Assembly: GCA_963969395.1 (NCBI GenBank)
Contig: OZ017795.1
Coordinates: forward strand, 2,790,001-2,854,000
Source of the DNA: Pseudoscleropodium purum
Lineage: Eukaryota; Streptophyta; Bryopsida; Hypnales; Brachytheciaceae
DNA length: 64,000 nucleotides
Reading direction: 5' to 3'
Numbering within the stretch: position 1 is the stretch's first letter; the number at the start of each line of letters is the position of its first letter. The position numbers and the translations under genes were made by a program. The notes under the pieces are model-generated. The model was not told the origin of the DNA and did not search any database. It saw only the letters and a program-made list of their open reading frames with translations. Below, in pieces: positions 1 to 11,730 of the stretch.

Positions 1-1835
1 ACATGGGTTTTTATGGAATCTGCAGCCAAGAAATCAGCAGCAAGAATATGACTAAATTGAACAGGTTACGTAACCCTTTAATGTCTGTGGTCAATTCTGG
101 GGGTGGAGTTGGATTTTTTTTCCATGTTTAGAAATTTAGCACAGGCAAGCTAAATTTAGCACAGAAATTTACTGTGGAGATTGCAAGTATGGCAGTTTTG
201 GTTGTTCTAATGTAAAGTACTTGGTAATAGGTAATTTTGGCACCTCCTTTATATTGTTTTCTCCATTTATTGTGTTTTTGTTAGTCTCATGAGTTGACAT
301 GTAGCCCCCATTTTAACATATAAATCGACTCAAAGTTTTGCATGCTAGTTCAGAATGAATCCATTTTCGTCCCATCTGAAGACAAACAAAAATTTTCACA
401 TCCATTCATTGGACACCCAAACTAAATATGTTCTCCATCCATCTCATTAGAAGATTTTTTAGGGCATTGGAAGCCTGTAAGTTCCCTAGCTATGAAAATG
501 TTGGGAACACAACCAACAATGTAACTCAATGTGGCTAAGATTGTACCACTTCATTTCTCAAAAAAAAATTAATTGATTTTTTTTCAAATTTTTCAAATTA
601 AATTTAAAGATTTGTTTTAAGAAAAATTCTGATAACTAGTTGTTCCTTTTGTTGCGGGCCATTATAGCCCCTAATGTTATGAAAAAAAATACTCTGAATT
701 TGACCAGAAAATGGTCGACTGTGCTTTAAAAGGGTTAAAGTGAATCACACAGTTTGCATTTCCATAATCCATACCATGGAAGTTAGATGTGTACTTGTCT
801 TTTGAATGCATAGTCATCACAAGTGACAATTCCATTAACATGTGACAATTTAAATGTACCTGTACATTTGGCATTTAGTGATAGAATATTTTTTAAATTC
901 CCAAACCAAACCACACAGACACCCTATTTGTAATTTCAGATTGCAACTTCAAATGCAATTGATATGGAAGATTTTGTCGTATATGTATCCATATTTTATA
1001 TAGATATCTTTATATCTATTATATACATCCATATACATCCTCTATATGTGTATCCATATTCATTTCTCATAACAACAACCATTGATTTTTGGCAAATCAA
1101 TGCATGGTGTGGGATTTTTGGCAAATGAACAGCATTGTTGATACTTTTATTTAGTTATTTTTGGCAAATCAGACAGCTAGGGATTTTTACGACGACATAT
1201 GTGTGTATGTTTAGCATGGGTGCTTGCATCTTTTCAGGAGATAGTTAGATGAGACTCTTTGCATTGAGTGTTCCAACTTCCAACTTAGTGCATTTTCTTC
1301 CCTGTTCCAGTACCTAAAAGAAACTGATGCATAATTTCTTAGTAGTTACCCAAAACTTGCAAGAAACTCGATGACAAAAAAAACTTCCAACCTAACTTAG
1401 CTCCTGATTGTAGTCAACAACCTATCAGAGAACCATGAAACCATGAGACTGCCATTTTTGTTGTGTGCAGAGGAAACAGTAGTCTTGTGGGGTTTTTTGG
1501 TGTTGAGATGGGTGAAAAATAGAAAATTATGTATAGTTTCTTTCGGGTACTATATATACAGAAAGGATTGTAGTGCCAAGAAATCAATGTTACCAAAAGA
1601 TGTTTCCTAAAATATATAATAGAATTTGTAGGATAATATTTTGTCAATAAAGATTGACTATTTTCTAACTACTTGTCAAATTGATCACAATTGTCAAATT
1701 TACATAATTATTTGGCAAGAAATGCCAATTGTGATTGTTGAATATGATATTGTAAATATGAAACTTTCAAGAGTTACCCAAGGATAAAAAAAGATATAAG
1801 ATATGAGGTGGGCACCTCAAATTGATCACTGATCC
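1..1835. other. A+T-rich intergenic DNA, no gene seen
   Basis: No reading frame here has protein-like composition. The stretch contains short A/T homopolymers and a TATATAGATATC-rich patch near 1000-1050. I see no splice-flanked exon and no transposase motif. Confidence 0.6.
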
Positions 1836-2020
1836 TAAACCTCCATCTTCATTCTATGAACATCTCCAAAATCAATTATGTACCTATGTGGAAGATACTT
1901 CTTTAGAATCCAACTTTGCTCTTTTATAACATTTGCAAACAATATCCATATGTTGCATTCTTTGGTACATTGGAACCTCCTTTCACTTGTCAATAGGAAA
2001 ATAGGAACAATTGAATAATA
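1836..2020 (+). repeat. Dispersed repeat family A, copy 1
   Basis: This unit of about 190 bp is recognised by shared blocks: CATCTCCAAAATCAAT, then GTACCTATGTGGAAGA, then TTGCATTCTTTGGTACATTG and CCTCCTTTCACTTGTCAATA. Related copies occur near 6160-6390, 15800-16015 and, inverted, 26040-26250. It has no coding content. It is probably a piece of an old retrotransposon or other interspersed repeat, but the parent element is not visible. Confidence 0.7.
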
Positions 2021-2149
2021 ATAATTAGGCACACAAGCAGAAAGAGGAATTGTGAGATATCCACCTTACAATAATGCAAAATTGTTCTCTTGAATTGAGA
2101 ATATCCAAGTGTCTTTTTTTCTATTCGTAGGTTGAGAGACTTGGTGTAC

Positions 2150-2386
2150 TTGGACAAGGCAGGGTGAGGTATCGCTTTGGAATTGACTATTGAGGGGCTT
2201 AAAGTGTTTGGATAGGGTGGAGGCAAGTAGAGCTTTAGAGTTGGCTATTGAAGATTTTGGAAGGGCCGAGGCAGGTATAGCTTTAAAGTTAGTTGTTTTG
2301 AAGGCCAGTTGGGGAACTCCCTATTCTGGAGATTTTGATAAGGCAAGGGAATTGGCCCCCTTGCTTGGCCCCTCCAAGTCATTCTA
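2150..2386 (+). pseudogene. Decayed peptide-repeat segment
   Basis: DNA of about 240 bp with three to four imperfect repeats of roughly 55 bp, each containing a GGCAG..GTA..GCTTT..AATTG-like block. The repeats encode similar peptides across a frame change: GIALELTIEG, then SRALELAIEDFG, then AGIALKLVVLKA, and finally a DKARELAP block ending at TAA 2385. The earlier unit is in another frame and has a stop after DKAG. It looks like a broken fragment of an alpha-helical repeat protein. I do not recognise the family, and the signal could also be a simple minisatellite. Confidence 0.35.
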
Positions 2387-2404
2387 AGTGACTGCAATTA
2401 AAAA

Positions 2405-2505
2405 AAGCCCCCTATTTTGTGCTAGAATAATTTACCTAGAGCACCTCTCCCAGTTAAGTAGGGGTCTCTGATTGCAAATATGAATTCAAAATTTGCAAAT
2501 TTTAT
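2405..2505 (-). repeat. Dispersed repeat family E, copy 1 (inverted)
   Basis: On the minus strand this segment carries AATTCATATTTGCAATCAGA, followed about 45 bp later by CACAAAATAGGGGGC. The same two blocks in the same order occur at 48640-48735 and 50131-50220. The exact 23-bp core shared by all three copies in an A+T-rich region is unlikely to be chance. Confidence 0.75.
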
Positions 2506-2995
2506 CATACTTGAAAAGAAAAAAAATTCAGTATTTTCCCAAGGAACCGAGCGAGGGGGTTTGGCTGAGAGCAGACCATGGCACATGATCATGCCACGAA
2601 TTCATACAAAAAGGCCAAACAACACGTTCAGCAGGGTAAACCACCCTCACGGGAATTCAGGCCAACCAACAATAATCCCAGAGTTGGCGTGTGTACAAAA
2701 TTCTTGCCATTCTTGCCTTCCACGTTCACTTTCAGAGAGTACAATTTGGCAATAAATTGGAGTTAAAGTTTGTAGTGCTCGACCAGATTCTGTCCATTTT
2801 CAGAGGGCTCCCTTCTCCCTTCCTCAAGTTTTTGAACAAAAGTATCACAATTTTTTTGTTTTTCCTCTTTTTGATACAGCTGGACTGCATTCCCAATTTC
2901 ATTAAAACTTGAAATAAGTTACGCCTAATTTACCTGCCAGTGGTCTGGCCAAACCAAACACAGGGGCAGTGTTTTGGAAATAATAGAGTTAACCC
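2506..2995. other. G+C-richer patch next to repeat E
   Basis: This stretch has higher G+C than its surroundings and contains the interrupted palindrome TGGCACATGATCATGCCA near 2578-2596. Three overlapping short frames (62-91 codons) are open, but none resembles a known protein. No gene is supported. Confidence 0.4.
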
Positions 2996-2999
2996 CTAG

Positions 3000-3960
3000 A
3001 GCTTTTTTTACTATGTTTTCACCAAAAGCACTCCAAAACTGTCATTTCTAATTTAAGTATCAAATTTTAGAAAAAAAAACACATTTTTGGACACATGTAA
3101 CTATAGGATCTTGTAGTATAGTGGTTTGAAAAGATGTAGAAAAATTTTCAAAATTTTCTAGTGTGTAGATTGCAAGATATTAGCGTTTTAATTGACAAAG
3201 ATCCTTATTTTGCCCCTACATAATCCCAAGCAATTGCACTTCACGAGGTTACATTTGTATGAAATTTTCCAAAACGGTGGTTACTCTTTGGATTCATTCA
3301 TTAAAACAAGTTGGCTACATGGGTGAAAATTTTCAGATCATCTGGAATTGTACAGGACAACATATAGGGAAAAAATAGTAAATAGACAATAGCAAAGAAT
3401 GATTCAAAATACAAAACTTTTAATAATTTAATTATGAAATTGAAAAATGTCAATTCCAATGGTTGCAGTGTGTGTTGTAATAATCAATATACATCCTTGA
3501 TTTTATTTTTTCCAAAATATTGAAAATTAAGTAAGATTAAGAACTTCAAAGTTTATTTCAGAGTGGAGAATCCATAATTGCACACAAACAAAAGGTCCTC
3601 ATAATTTTTGACTCATTGTTCAAAATAGAATGATTCAAAGCTTTCCACATATATATAACTTTAGAAAACCAATTTCAAATTTTTGTTTCTAAAAAAGGTG
3701 AGTTTTTTATCGGTCCAAAATGCCCATTTACAAAAAAAAAAAATATATTAAACCATGAATTCTTACTTGTATTTCCAAATGTCATGAAATTTAGTGCATA
3801 TGAAAGATATTCCTTATCTTCACCTTCTATTAAAATTTGGGCCAAAAATATGGAAAACTTCCAATCACACATAATTGCCCAAAATTGTTGTATGGTCAAA
3901 AAATATGTGTTGGTCCTATAGGGGTTAATTGTAAGGAAACCCCAATTTGAAAAAAGGGGT
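3000..3960 (+). repeat. Dispersed repeat family B, copy 1
   Basis: The copy begins with an ACCAAAAGCACTCCAAAACT block and continues through GATCTTGTAGTATAGTGG. It then has the ACTTCAAAGTTTATTT..GAGAATCCATAATTG block and ends near the GAATGATTCAAAGCTTTCCA and AACCAATTTCAAATTTTTGT blocks. The same order of blocks is present, inverted, in the 10070-11730 copy and, in direct orientation, around 31140-32040. No coding frame survives. The fixed block order over almost 1 kb indicates one ancient interspersed element. Confidence 0.75.
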
Positions 3961-4429
3961 GTCAAAGGAAGATATAACTAAGAGTAGTACAAAAGAAATA
4001 CAACACCAAACTCCATTGGACCTCAATTTTGGTTTTCCTAGGAATTTGGTCTTGTATTTTTTCCAAAGTTTAGCACTTGGCCCACATTGTGCACACTTTC
4101 TGATTAACTCTAATATTAGTTTGTTTGTCACATGTGTCTAACATTCTACTTAGACTTTTAACAAATCCCTAACCTATGATCATGGAATCAATTTCAATAC
4201 TAATCACTTTGAATGCTTTGTTTTGTCACTAAAATTGAGTTGAATTTATTTTCTTTCATTTTCCCAAATGAACTCATTAATAGTCTTCTATAAGATTTTT
4301 AAAAATTTATAATTCTTTGTGAAAATTTGAAACTATTATATATTGAATTTTGAAAAATAAAAGTGGAGAAAATTCATATTAGATACAAAATATGCTTAAA
4401 AAATAGGAAAATTATATTATGAGTTTAAT
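3961..4429. other. A+T-rich DNA, no gene seen
   Basis: No plausible frame, no terminal inverted repeats and no repeat match that I could follow with confidence. Confidence 0.5.
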
Positions 4430-4999
4430 TTCTAAAGTCCCAAAACTTTTTTTTCCATCAAAAGCCACTCAAAATTGCCATTTCTATTGCAAAGAGTAAA
4501 AAACTTCGAAATTTTTCTTTTTAGCATATCTAACCACAAGACCTTGTACTAGATTAGTGTCAAAATGTGTTGAAGAAATTTTGAAAACTTTAACCTTGAA
4601 AGATTGCAAGATATTTATATTTCAAGTGAAGAAAATAATTTTTTTGTATCTTGCTTGACTAGAATTTTTGGCTTTGTATCTTCTCAACTTAAAAAATTGA
4701 GTTGAGTCTAAAGAAGTTCAAGAAAGAAGGGAAAACTAAACCAATAATTGTTCTAAAATAGAATTGAAACACATTAATCTCAACAATGAGATTGTTTTAG
4801 CAAGAGATTTGAACCTTGTGAAACTTTTTTTTGAAAAGTTGTGAAAATTGAATTCAAAAATAAATCTTGCAAGTTATTTTTTCAAAAAAATGCTTTGATT
4901 GATCAAAAAACAAGATTTTCCATAATTTTCACATAACAAATCTAAATGGAATGAATCAAAGCTTTTTTATGTGGATGAAAATACAATTTATGATAATCA

Positions 5000-5000
<1 letters not shown>
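4430..5000 (+). repeat. Dispersed repeat family B, diverged copy 2
   Basis: The segment repeats the start of the 3000 copy: CATCAAAAGCCACTCAAAATTGCCATTT split by small changes, then a CTTGTACTAGATTAGTG block, then GATTGCAAGATATT. It ends with an AATGGAATGAATCAAAGC block. It is more diverged than copy 1, so it is likely an older insertion or a duplication. Confidence 0.55.

Positions 5001-5002
<2 letters not shown>

Positions 5003-5055
<53 letters not shown>
5003..5055. repeat. (TA)n microsatellite
   Basis: About 26 uninterrupted TA dinucleotides follow the end of the family B copy. Other TA tracts lie at 43349-43378 and 62522-62555. Confidence 0.97.
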
Positions 5056-5058
<3 letters not shown>

Positions 5059-5094
5059 GTTTCATTGGTCTTTTTTTGCTTGCCCAACTAAAAC

Positions 5095-5262
5095 TTGGGC
5101 TTATTGTGTCATAACTTTTTGCTTCCCGAGCACAAGTTGAAATATTAATTATATTCTCAGAAGTTAATGTGTTATATTAATTTGGGCTTATTGTGTCATA
5201 AATTTTTGCTTCTTGAGCACGAGTTGAAATATTAATTATAATCTTAGAAAGTTAATATATTT
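5095..5262. repeat. 87-bp tandem duplication
   Basis: Two adjacent copies (5095-5181 and 5182-5262) each carry TTGGGCTTATTGTGTCATAA, then TTTTTGCTTC, then GAGCAC.AGTTGAAATATTAATTATA. The copies differ at a few sites. They lie next to the (TA)n tract. Confidence 0.9.
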
Positions 5263-6159
5263 TTTATTTTCAAAAAATGTTTTAAAAAATTACCAAAAAT
5301 ATTGAGACCATAGGAGATTGCCCAAAGCTCATTTTATCCCTTGAAGGGACAATGGAACTTCATGAGTGAAATTACAAAGTAATTTAATATTTGTGTAAAC
5401 CAACTTTTATTTCATTCTATTAATATAACTCTAACCATTGTGATTATACGACCAAAGTTCAAATTGCAATATATTTAAGAATTTTAGGGTTTTTTCAATT
5501 TTTCAAACTAGAGTAGCTACTTCACTTGATAAACCTCATTATATATTTTTGATACTTAAAAAAAATGTCATTTGTATGACTCAAATCCAGATAAAAAATA
5601 AGAGTTGTAAATTACATACATATTCTAAAAAGGCGTCTTTGTGATTTGTCCTTTTTTAGCATCTTTTTTTTATAGAAGTACAAACTTTAATCTCTTAAAG
5701 AAATTACCATTATTATCCTCTAAAAATACATTTGTATACTTAAGAAACTCTCTCAAAGAATAATTGAGTGAAAATAGTGGATCTTAAATCAATATTATCA
5801 TTACAAATTATCCAAGTATCACCTTGTAGCTTTGTAGGCAATTAAAGGTATGAGCACTTATTATAAATCTTGTTGATATGCAAACACCTAAGCTATGAGC
5901 TTGAATCATGGTAAAATCAAATAAGACAAACCATTATTAATGAAAGCCATTGTGGAAAGTCATTCAACAAGTGCCAAATATGTGACTAAATTGACTATTT
6001 GGGTGCTCATTAGTCAATGGACTTTGTGTTGTTCACAATGAACGAGAAAGGTGGATTAGAATGCAATTGGTCAAATCAAACCACATTCATAGGCTTGAAA
6101 TAGATTAATTAGAGAAAAAAATACAAATCAACACAAAGTCATATAATGTAAGGTGGTTA
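5263..6159. other. A+T-rich DNA, no gene seen
   Basis: No supported coding sequence or bounded element was found. Confidence 0.5.
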
Positions 6160-6390
6160 TCCCCATAAGTGCCATTTGTCCAAAAGTGCCATTATCACTT
6201 AGAACATTTCCAAACACAACATATACCTCTATTGAAGAAACCTCTTTTAGAAAACCCTTAACTTTTCATTATTCTTGCATATGGTTTTCAAATGTAGCAT
6301 TCACTGGTGCATTGAAACCTCCTTTCATTTGCCAATAAGAAAATATAAAAACTTGACCAATTTAATTAATGATAAGTAACGCACAACATC
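6160..6390 (+). repeat. Dispersed repeat family A, copy 2
   Basis: It shares ordered blocks with the copy at 1836: the TACCTCTATTGAAGAAAC region, the TGTAGCATTCACTGGTGCAT region, then GAAACCTCCTTTCATTTGCC. Divergence is moderate. Confidence 0.6.
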
Positions 6391-6495
6391 CAAAAGTGGT
6401 GCTTAGGGGGGGCTATTCTATGTGTATACAATATGCTATGAAGTCTAAATTGAAACCTTTGGTAGGAATAACCACCCTATTCCCCAATAGTGAAG

Positions 6496-6873
6496 CTAAT
6501 CCCAAATGCTCCAAATGGGTTTGGTTTGCACTTCTATTGGCTTCATTGGTGGTGGTGGGGATGGCGGTTTTTCGGGCTCCCAATTCTCCCATGGCTTGGC
6601 CTTTAGTAGACTTGGTGCCTAGCTTCTCACCTTAGGGACATAGAAGTACTTCTTGGAAGGTGGTTTGGTAGGCTCTACATCCTCTTTCTTTGGCATGTGG
6701 TTTTGCCTCTTGGAAAGCTTAGACTTGATACCAACATGATCTTTCTTTTACCTCTTTGTGATTGATATACGACTCTCATCCTTCAACCCAACACTCTTCT
6801 TTTTCAAAGGAAGGTTTGGATATCCACACCCACTTGGATTCAAATGCAAAGATTTAGGAACTACTTGAGCCAT
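6496..6873 (-). pseudogene. Small Lys/Pro-rich gene remnant with two in-frame stops
   Basis: From an ATG whose complement lies at 6871-6873, one minus-strand frame runs 126 codons to a TAG at 6496-6498. It is interrupted only by a TAA (6748-6750, codon 42) and a TAG (6619-6621, codon 85). The frame starts MAQVVPKSLHLNPSG and is lysine-rich (PLKKKS, SKLSKRQ, MPKKEDVEPTKPPSKK). It ends with a tryptophan- and proline-rich stretch (PWENWEPEKPPSPPPP). Keeping one phase over 126 codons with biased composition supports a former coding sequence. About 105 bp upstream, TATAAGTA (complement of 6977-6984) could be its TATA box. I do not recognise the protein family; basic and proline-rich composition would fit a nucleic-acid-binding or structural protein, but that is only a guess. 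The alternatives are a real 41-residue peptide or a chance frame. Confidence 0.4.
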
Positions 6874-7119
6874 TGGAGATTCAAAGAATAGCAAGAAAGA
6901 AAACAAAGCAATGGAGGAGGAATGCAACACAACTTGAAAAAAATGAACTTGTGATTAGGGAAGCCAAACAAAGGTGTACTTATAGAAAGATTGGTCTTGG
7001 TGATTGGATCCATGAGTCTCGGTACTTGAATCCATTGTTCTCCGCTATTCAACCCATTAGTTTCAATGGCCCAAAGCATTAGTTTCTTTAGTCCAACCCG
7101 TTGGTCTTGGTAGTCCACC

Positions 7120-8639
7120 CAACTTTTTTTTTAACTTTCCGAATAATAGAAATAATAACTATGATCATTATTATGATAAATTATTTGAAATTTGATATTT
7201 CTATAATAGTATAGTTTTTTTTATTGCAACAACCCACTCCATGTTCAATTTCAAGATTGAGTTGATTATACATTATTTGTAGTTTTTACTAATAATGAAT
7301 TTTTAACTTTCTTTATTGACCTTTTAATATGTTAAAGGTTCAAAAAACAAAACCTAGATTATTGTCTATGATTTCCATGATCTCTATGATTTTTTCAAAA
7401 TTCTAAAGTTTATTATAAAAAAATGAAAAATTATGTATTTTTTTAAATTGTATTGATAATTGTATTTTATCTACTATTTTCAATAATTTTCAATTTCTTC
7501 ATTTCTATAATTTCTATGATTTTTGTCAACTTTAAAGGAAGATTTAAACTATCAATGTTTTTGGCAAAGATTTGATAAATTTGAAGATATTCTTTAAGAC
7601 TCTACTAGGTTAAGATGGCTTTAACTAGCATGTCTAACCAATGTTTCTTTATAGGATCATCCGAAGGATTTCAAAGATCTATCTGGTATTTTAGGTGACA
7701 AAAAAATTCTTTTATAATTCAATATTTTTTGCTATGGAAACGAAATGGTATGAAATTTGCTATGTCCAAATTCCATTTTGAAGACTTTTCAAGGGCATAT
7801 AGCACACTTTTTCCTTGGCTTAAAGGTTGTAGAGATCTCAACCACCATAAATATTAAAAATTAAAATATTTTTTACACAAACTTTTTTTTAACAAATGGA
7901 ACAAACCATTGCATTAAAAAAAGAGTTTAGAACAAACTTCCATGTAATGTTAGAATTGAAAATAGGAATTTTTTCAATTTTCAAGAATTGGAAATGCCTT
8001 CATTAAGTTTCATGATGCTTCTACTCTTATGTCAAAAGGAAGAAATCTCATTTTGAAAATACTTTAGTATTGTTGAATTATTATCAAACTAGAATAAACC
8101 AAAATGTTTTAAGTCCATAATTAATTGTGTTTTTTTTTAAATTGACAAGTTTCTTGATTTACTTCTTTTATTTGTGTGATTGAATTGATTATTTGAATGC
8201 CGTACTTATAGTGTATACTTTCAATGAATCCTTAATGGACAAGACCCCCCATGACTAGGTAGTCACCAAAACTACTTCAATTATTGAACCTATAAATACA
8301 TTTTAAATTTTGTTTGAAAATAAACAATGAAGTCATTCATCAACCCCTTTTTGACCTCTACATCCTTTAAAAGGTTAAATGAACTTGAAAGTGAATGTTT
8401 ATTTATTCTGAACCAAAGTTTTTAAGAAAAAAAGTACACCTATAATCATTTCTACTTACAATTGAACATCATAAGTATTAATAAATATAAATTATTTTTA
8501 TAACATCTTATTAGCATTTGAAAGGAAATTTCAACAAAATTTAAAATACATTATTTGTGACTTAATTACTATACCATGCATTATTAGATATTTAAAAATC
8601 TATAAAATGATTTAAAAATCTAAAATATCTCCATTAGTG
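7120..8639. other. A+T-rich DNA, no gene seen
   Basis: Many A/T runs and no frame with protein-like content. The sequence ends at the TA dinucleotide that borders the Tc1/mariner remnant. Confidence 0.55.
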
Positions 8640-8641
8640 TA

Positions 8642-9617
8642 CAGTACCCACCAATAAGTTTACGTTCAAATTTTCAAACTCCAAGTGCCAATGAATAAAA
8701 AGTGCAACTTTGAAAAATCATATCTTCCAATTTACAACTCCAAACTTCACAAAATTGCTACATGTTTGTTTATAAACAAGTTAACTACACTCTAGGTGTC
8801 ATTAGTATGCAAATTTGAGCCATGTATCTAAAAAAATCAGATTGTATTAATTGCACTCTAAATTGTGTTTGTATCTCCTACACTGTGAAGACAACATCCA
8901 TCTTTCTTGAGCCAACACACTCCAAATTTTTGAGAGTTTGAGCTTCATATATGGATCTCCGGCAAACTTTCAACAAAAAAACATACTTCGTTCATGCAAT
9001 GTGGTAGCTTGTGGATACATTGTGTGAGTGTTCTGGGTGAGTAGTTGCAATTCTAGTGACTTTGTTTCTTGAGCATGGAACTTTGCACAAATAATAGAAT
9101 TGGAAGGATTCATTGCTTCTTTAGGATTTTGGTGGGCATTACATCAACTATAAGAAAATAATTCACTCAAATTTGTAAGTGCAGACTCTCTTGACTTAAA
9201 TTCCATTGAAAACCTATGGAAGACTGTAAAAGATACTATTCAAAAGGAAGAGCTACCACAAAACAAAGAAGAAGTAGTCAACACCATTCAAAGGGCATGA
9301 GAAGAGGCATCTTTAGACATGATTGAAGTTCTCCTTACTAGCATGCCTCACCATATGAAGGCTGTAATAAAAGCTAATGGTGGTAGTACTAGATGGTAGA
9401 TAGTTTGTCAAAAAATGCTATATTTACATATAAATCTAAAAGTTTTTTTTATAACTTCCTAATATATTAGTAAAGTAAATTTCATTATCTCTCCAATGCA
9501 CTTTACAGTTTGTAATTTGGATCATTTTTTAGCAAATGGTGGTAATTTGAAATTGGAGATATGTGCCTTGTTTTTGCAGAATGACTATTGTGAACGTAAA
9601 CTTGTTGGTGGGTACTA
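8642..9617 (+). mobile_element. Degenerate Tc1/mariner transposon with TIRs and TA target duplication
   Basis: The left end reads CAGTACCCACCAATAAGTTT and continues ACGTTCA. The right end, read inward on the other strand, is TAGTACCCACCAACAAGTTT and continues ACGTTCA, so the two 27-bp termini differ at two sites. TA flanks both ends (8640-8641 and 9618-9619), as expected for IS630/Tc1/mariner insertion, and a CAGT terminus is typical of Tc1. Inside, 9181-9399 encodes the C-terminus of a Tc1-type transposase. The element is 976 bp, shorter than the 1.3-1.7 kb usual for active members, so it is internally deleted as well as mutated. Traces of the preceding transposase region between about 8980 and 9180 are too frameshifted to follow. 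Confidence 0.88.
9181..9399 (+). pseudogene. Tc1/mariner transposase C-terminal fragment (DDE_3 type)
   Basis: The frame reads ADSLDLNSIENLWKTVKD, then, after an in-frame TGA at 9298-9300, EEASLDMIEVLLTSMPHHMK and AVIKANGGSTRW, ending at TAG 9397-9399. This matches the conserved end of Tc1 transposases: SPDLNPIENLW, which carries the last catalytic acidic residue of the DDE triad (the Glu of SIENLW here), then LVxSMPRRxxAVIxAxGGxT. The order and spacing of both motifs make the assignment secure by family knowledge. The first two catalytic Asp residues are not visible, so the product cannot be active. The 3' end lies about 220 bp inside the right terminal repeat. Confidence 0.9.
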
Positions 9618-9619
9618 TA

Positions 9620-10069
9620 CATAAAAGAAAAGAATATCATGTTGTGAACAAAATTTCTATATAATTCTATAATTAAAATATTGGGAGACTATATAAATTG
9701 GTCCAAAGTTCAAATTCTAATAAACTTCAATTTTAAGACTTTCAAATTCCTAAATTAGAATATTCTATAAACTCTATTTATTAATTGAGCTCATATTAAA
9801 AAGAAACATTTCTATATCTAAAATTTAGACGAAGAAAAAGAGCCAAAAATTGCCAAAATACTCTATAAGGATCAACTTTCTCTATTTCCATTCTATACAA
9901 TTCTTTGAACTCATCCAATTGACATAAAAAATCTTTTGTAGCCTTGTAGGATTAATATTCCTTTAAATTTTGATCATCTATAAGAATTCAAAATATCATT
10001 TTTTTAACATTATTAGAAAAATATTCAAAATTACCTTCCATTTATTGTAATCTGGCCATGAAGGACCAT
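9620..10069. other. A+T-rich DNA, no gene seen
   Basis: No frame, repeat boundary or motif that I can support. Confidence 0.5.
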
Positions 10070-11730
10070 ATGATGTTTTTTGGGCAACATAACAATTTTG
10101 GGTAGCTTACTACAAGTGGAAATTTTTGTTTTTTCTTTGAAATTTCACACATGTGCCCAAGGAGTAGCTTTCAGAGTCAAAAATTTCTTACCTTTTGACT
10201 ACATGGTTAAAAAAATATTGTATGATATGTAATTTGAAATGAACTACATGCAACCTAGGCAGCTTAGAAAAAATTCTTTAAAAATCACTTTTTTGAGAAA
10301 AAAATTTGAGATTGCTATTCTAGATTTATACATACATAGAAAGCTTTGAATCATTCCATTTTGATTAATGAGATGAAAGTTATGAGGAGATTTAGTTTGT
10401 TGGTAGTTATGGAATCTCTACTTTAAAATAAACTTTGAAGTCCTTTAGGGTAGTTGCAAGAAAGGGTGGTCTTATTTTTTGTCATACTTTGAGTTGTAGA
10501 ATTTGTTTGGCCATAACATTTGGAGAATGAAGCCAATGTACTTGAATTTTTTTTTAATTCAAAAATCACTAGCTTGTTTATAAAGAGAATTCTTATTTTT
10601 CAGAAAATTTCCAAAAAAAATTCATAATTAAATTCAATTAAGCTAATTTGTCACACTTTGCAATTTAGGGTTTTTTAGTATTGTGGAGTATCCATAATTA
10701 ATGATGTAGAGCTTAAATTTTAGTGGGACATTTCCACACTAGAGAGGCATGTTTCTACCAAAAAAAACTTAAAAAAACATTATTTTATGTTATCTGCATG
10801 TACGTGAACAAGGATCCCTTGCATACACACTTCTGAATAGTGAAGATGGTTTTGGCTTCATTTTTTTGATGAAATTTGATTACTATCAAGTCTTCACAAA
10901 TGCATAATTTTTAGATTTTTTTTGTTCATGATTTTTTATTTTTTATTAATTTATACCTCATTGTACCTATTTTCTGTGGCAATCTATTTTTTTTTCAAAC
11001 AATAATATTTTAGTACTAGAAGTACTCATAGTTTTCAAAATGGTACTCTTAACTGTTGATTTTTTTTATCAACGGTCGAGATTGTTCTATTTTGTAGTAT
11101 TCATAGTTCTTGTGGTATTAAGCACAAAATCTATAGTTTTGGCAAAACACTACCCAAAACAAACATTTTTTTTCTGCAACTAACCTTTATTAGACTTGAT
11201 TTTCAATATTTTTGAAAAAAAAATGAAAACATAGGATGTAGATTATTTATTACAAAATTACAACCATTGGGATTGGCATTTTTTAATTCCACAATGAAAT
11301 TTTTAACAATTTAGTGTTTTTAGACATTTTCTACTTCTTTCTACTTACTACTTTTTTCCTATATGTTGTACACCAAGTGATCCAAATTTTTTAAGCATGC
11401 AACCAAGTTGATTTAAAAAAATTAATTTGAAAAAGCACCACCATTTTGGACATTTTTTCATACAAATGTGACCTTGAGAAGTGCAACTATTTGGTTTTCC
11501 ATAGGGCCAAAAAATGATTTTTGTCAATTCTAACACTAATACCTTGCCATCTACATGGTGGAAATTTTTGAAATTTTTTCCACATCTTTTGGAACCAGTA
11601 TACTACAAGATCCTATGGTTCCACGTGTCCAAAAATAGTTTTTTTTTCTCTAAAATTTGGTACTTGTAGTAGAATGGCAATTTTGGATAGTTTTTGGTGA
11701 AAACATGGTGAAAAATGTTTAGGGTTTACT
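10070..11730 (-). repeat. Dispersed repeat family B, longest copy (inverted)
   Basis: This inverted copy spans about 1.66 kb. It holds GGGTAGCTTACTACAAG, then TTTGACTACATGG, AAGCTTTGAATCATTCCATT, ATGGAATCTCTACTTTAAAA, AACCATTGGGATTGGCATTT, ACTTCTTTCTACTTACTA, ATACTACAAGATCCTATGGT and TTTTTGGTGAAAACATGG, in that order. Other copies contain subsets of these blocks in the same relative order, so this is the best template for reconstructing the element. No coding region is visible, and terminal structures are not obvious. Confidence 0.75.

Noticed and set aside
4800..4830. Possible tRNA B-box on the minus strand (GGTTCAAATCTC)
   Set aside because: The T-arm does not pair properly and no anticodon or acceptor stem could be found.
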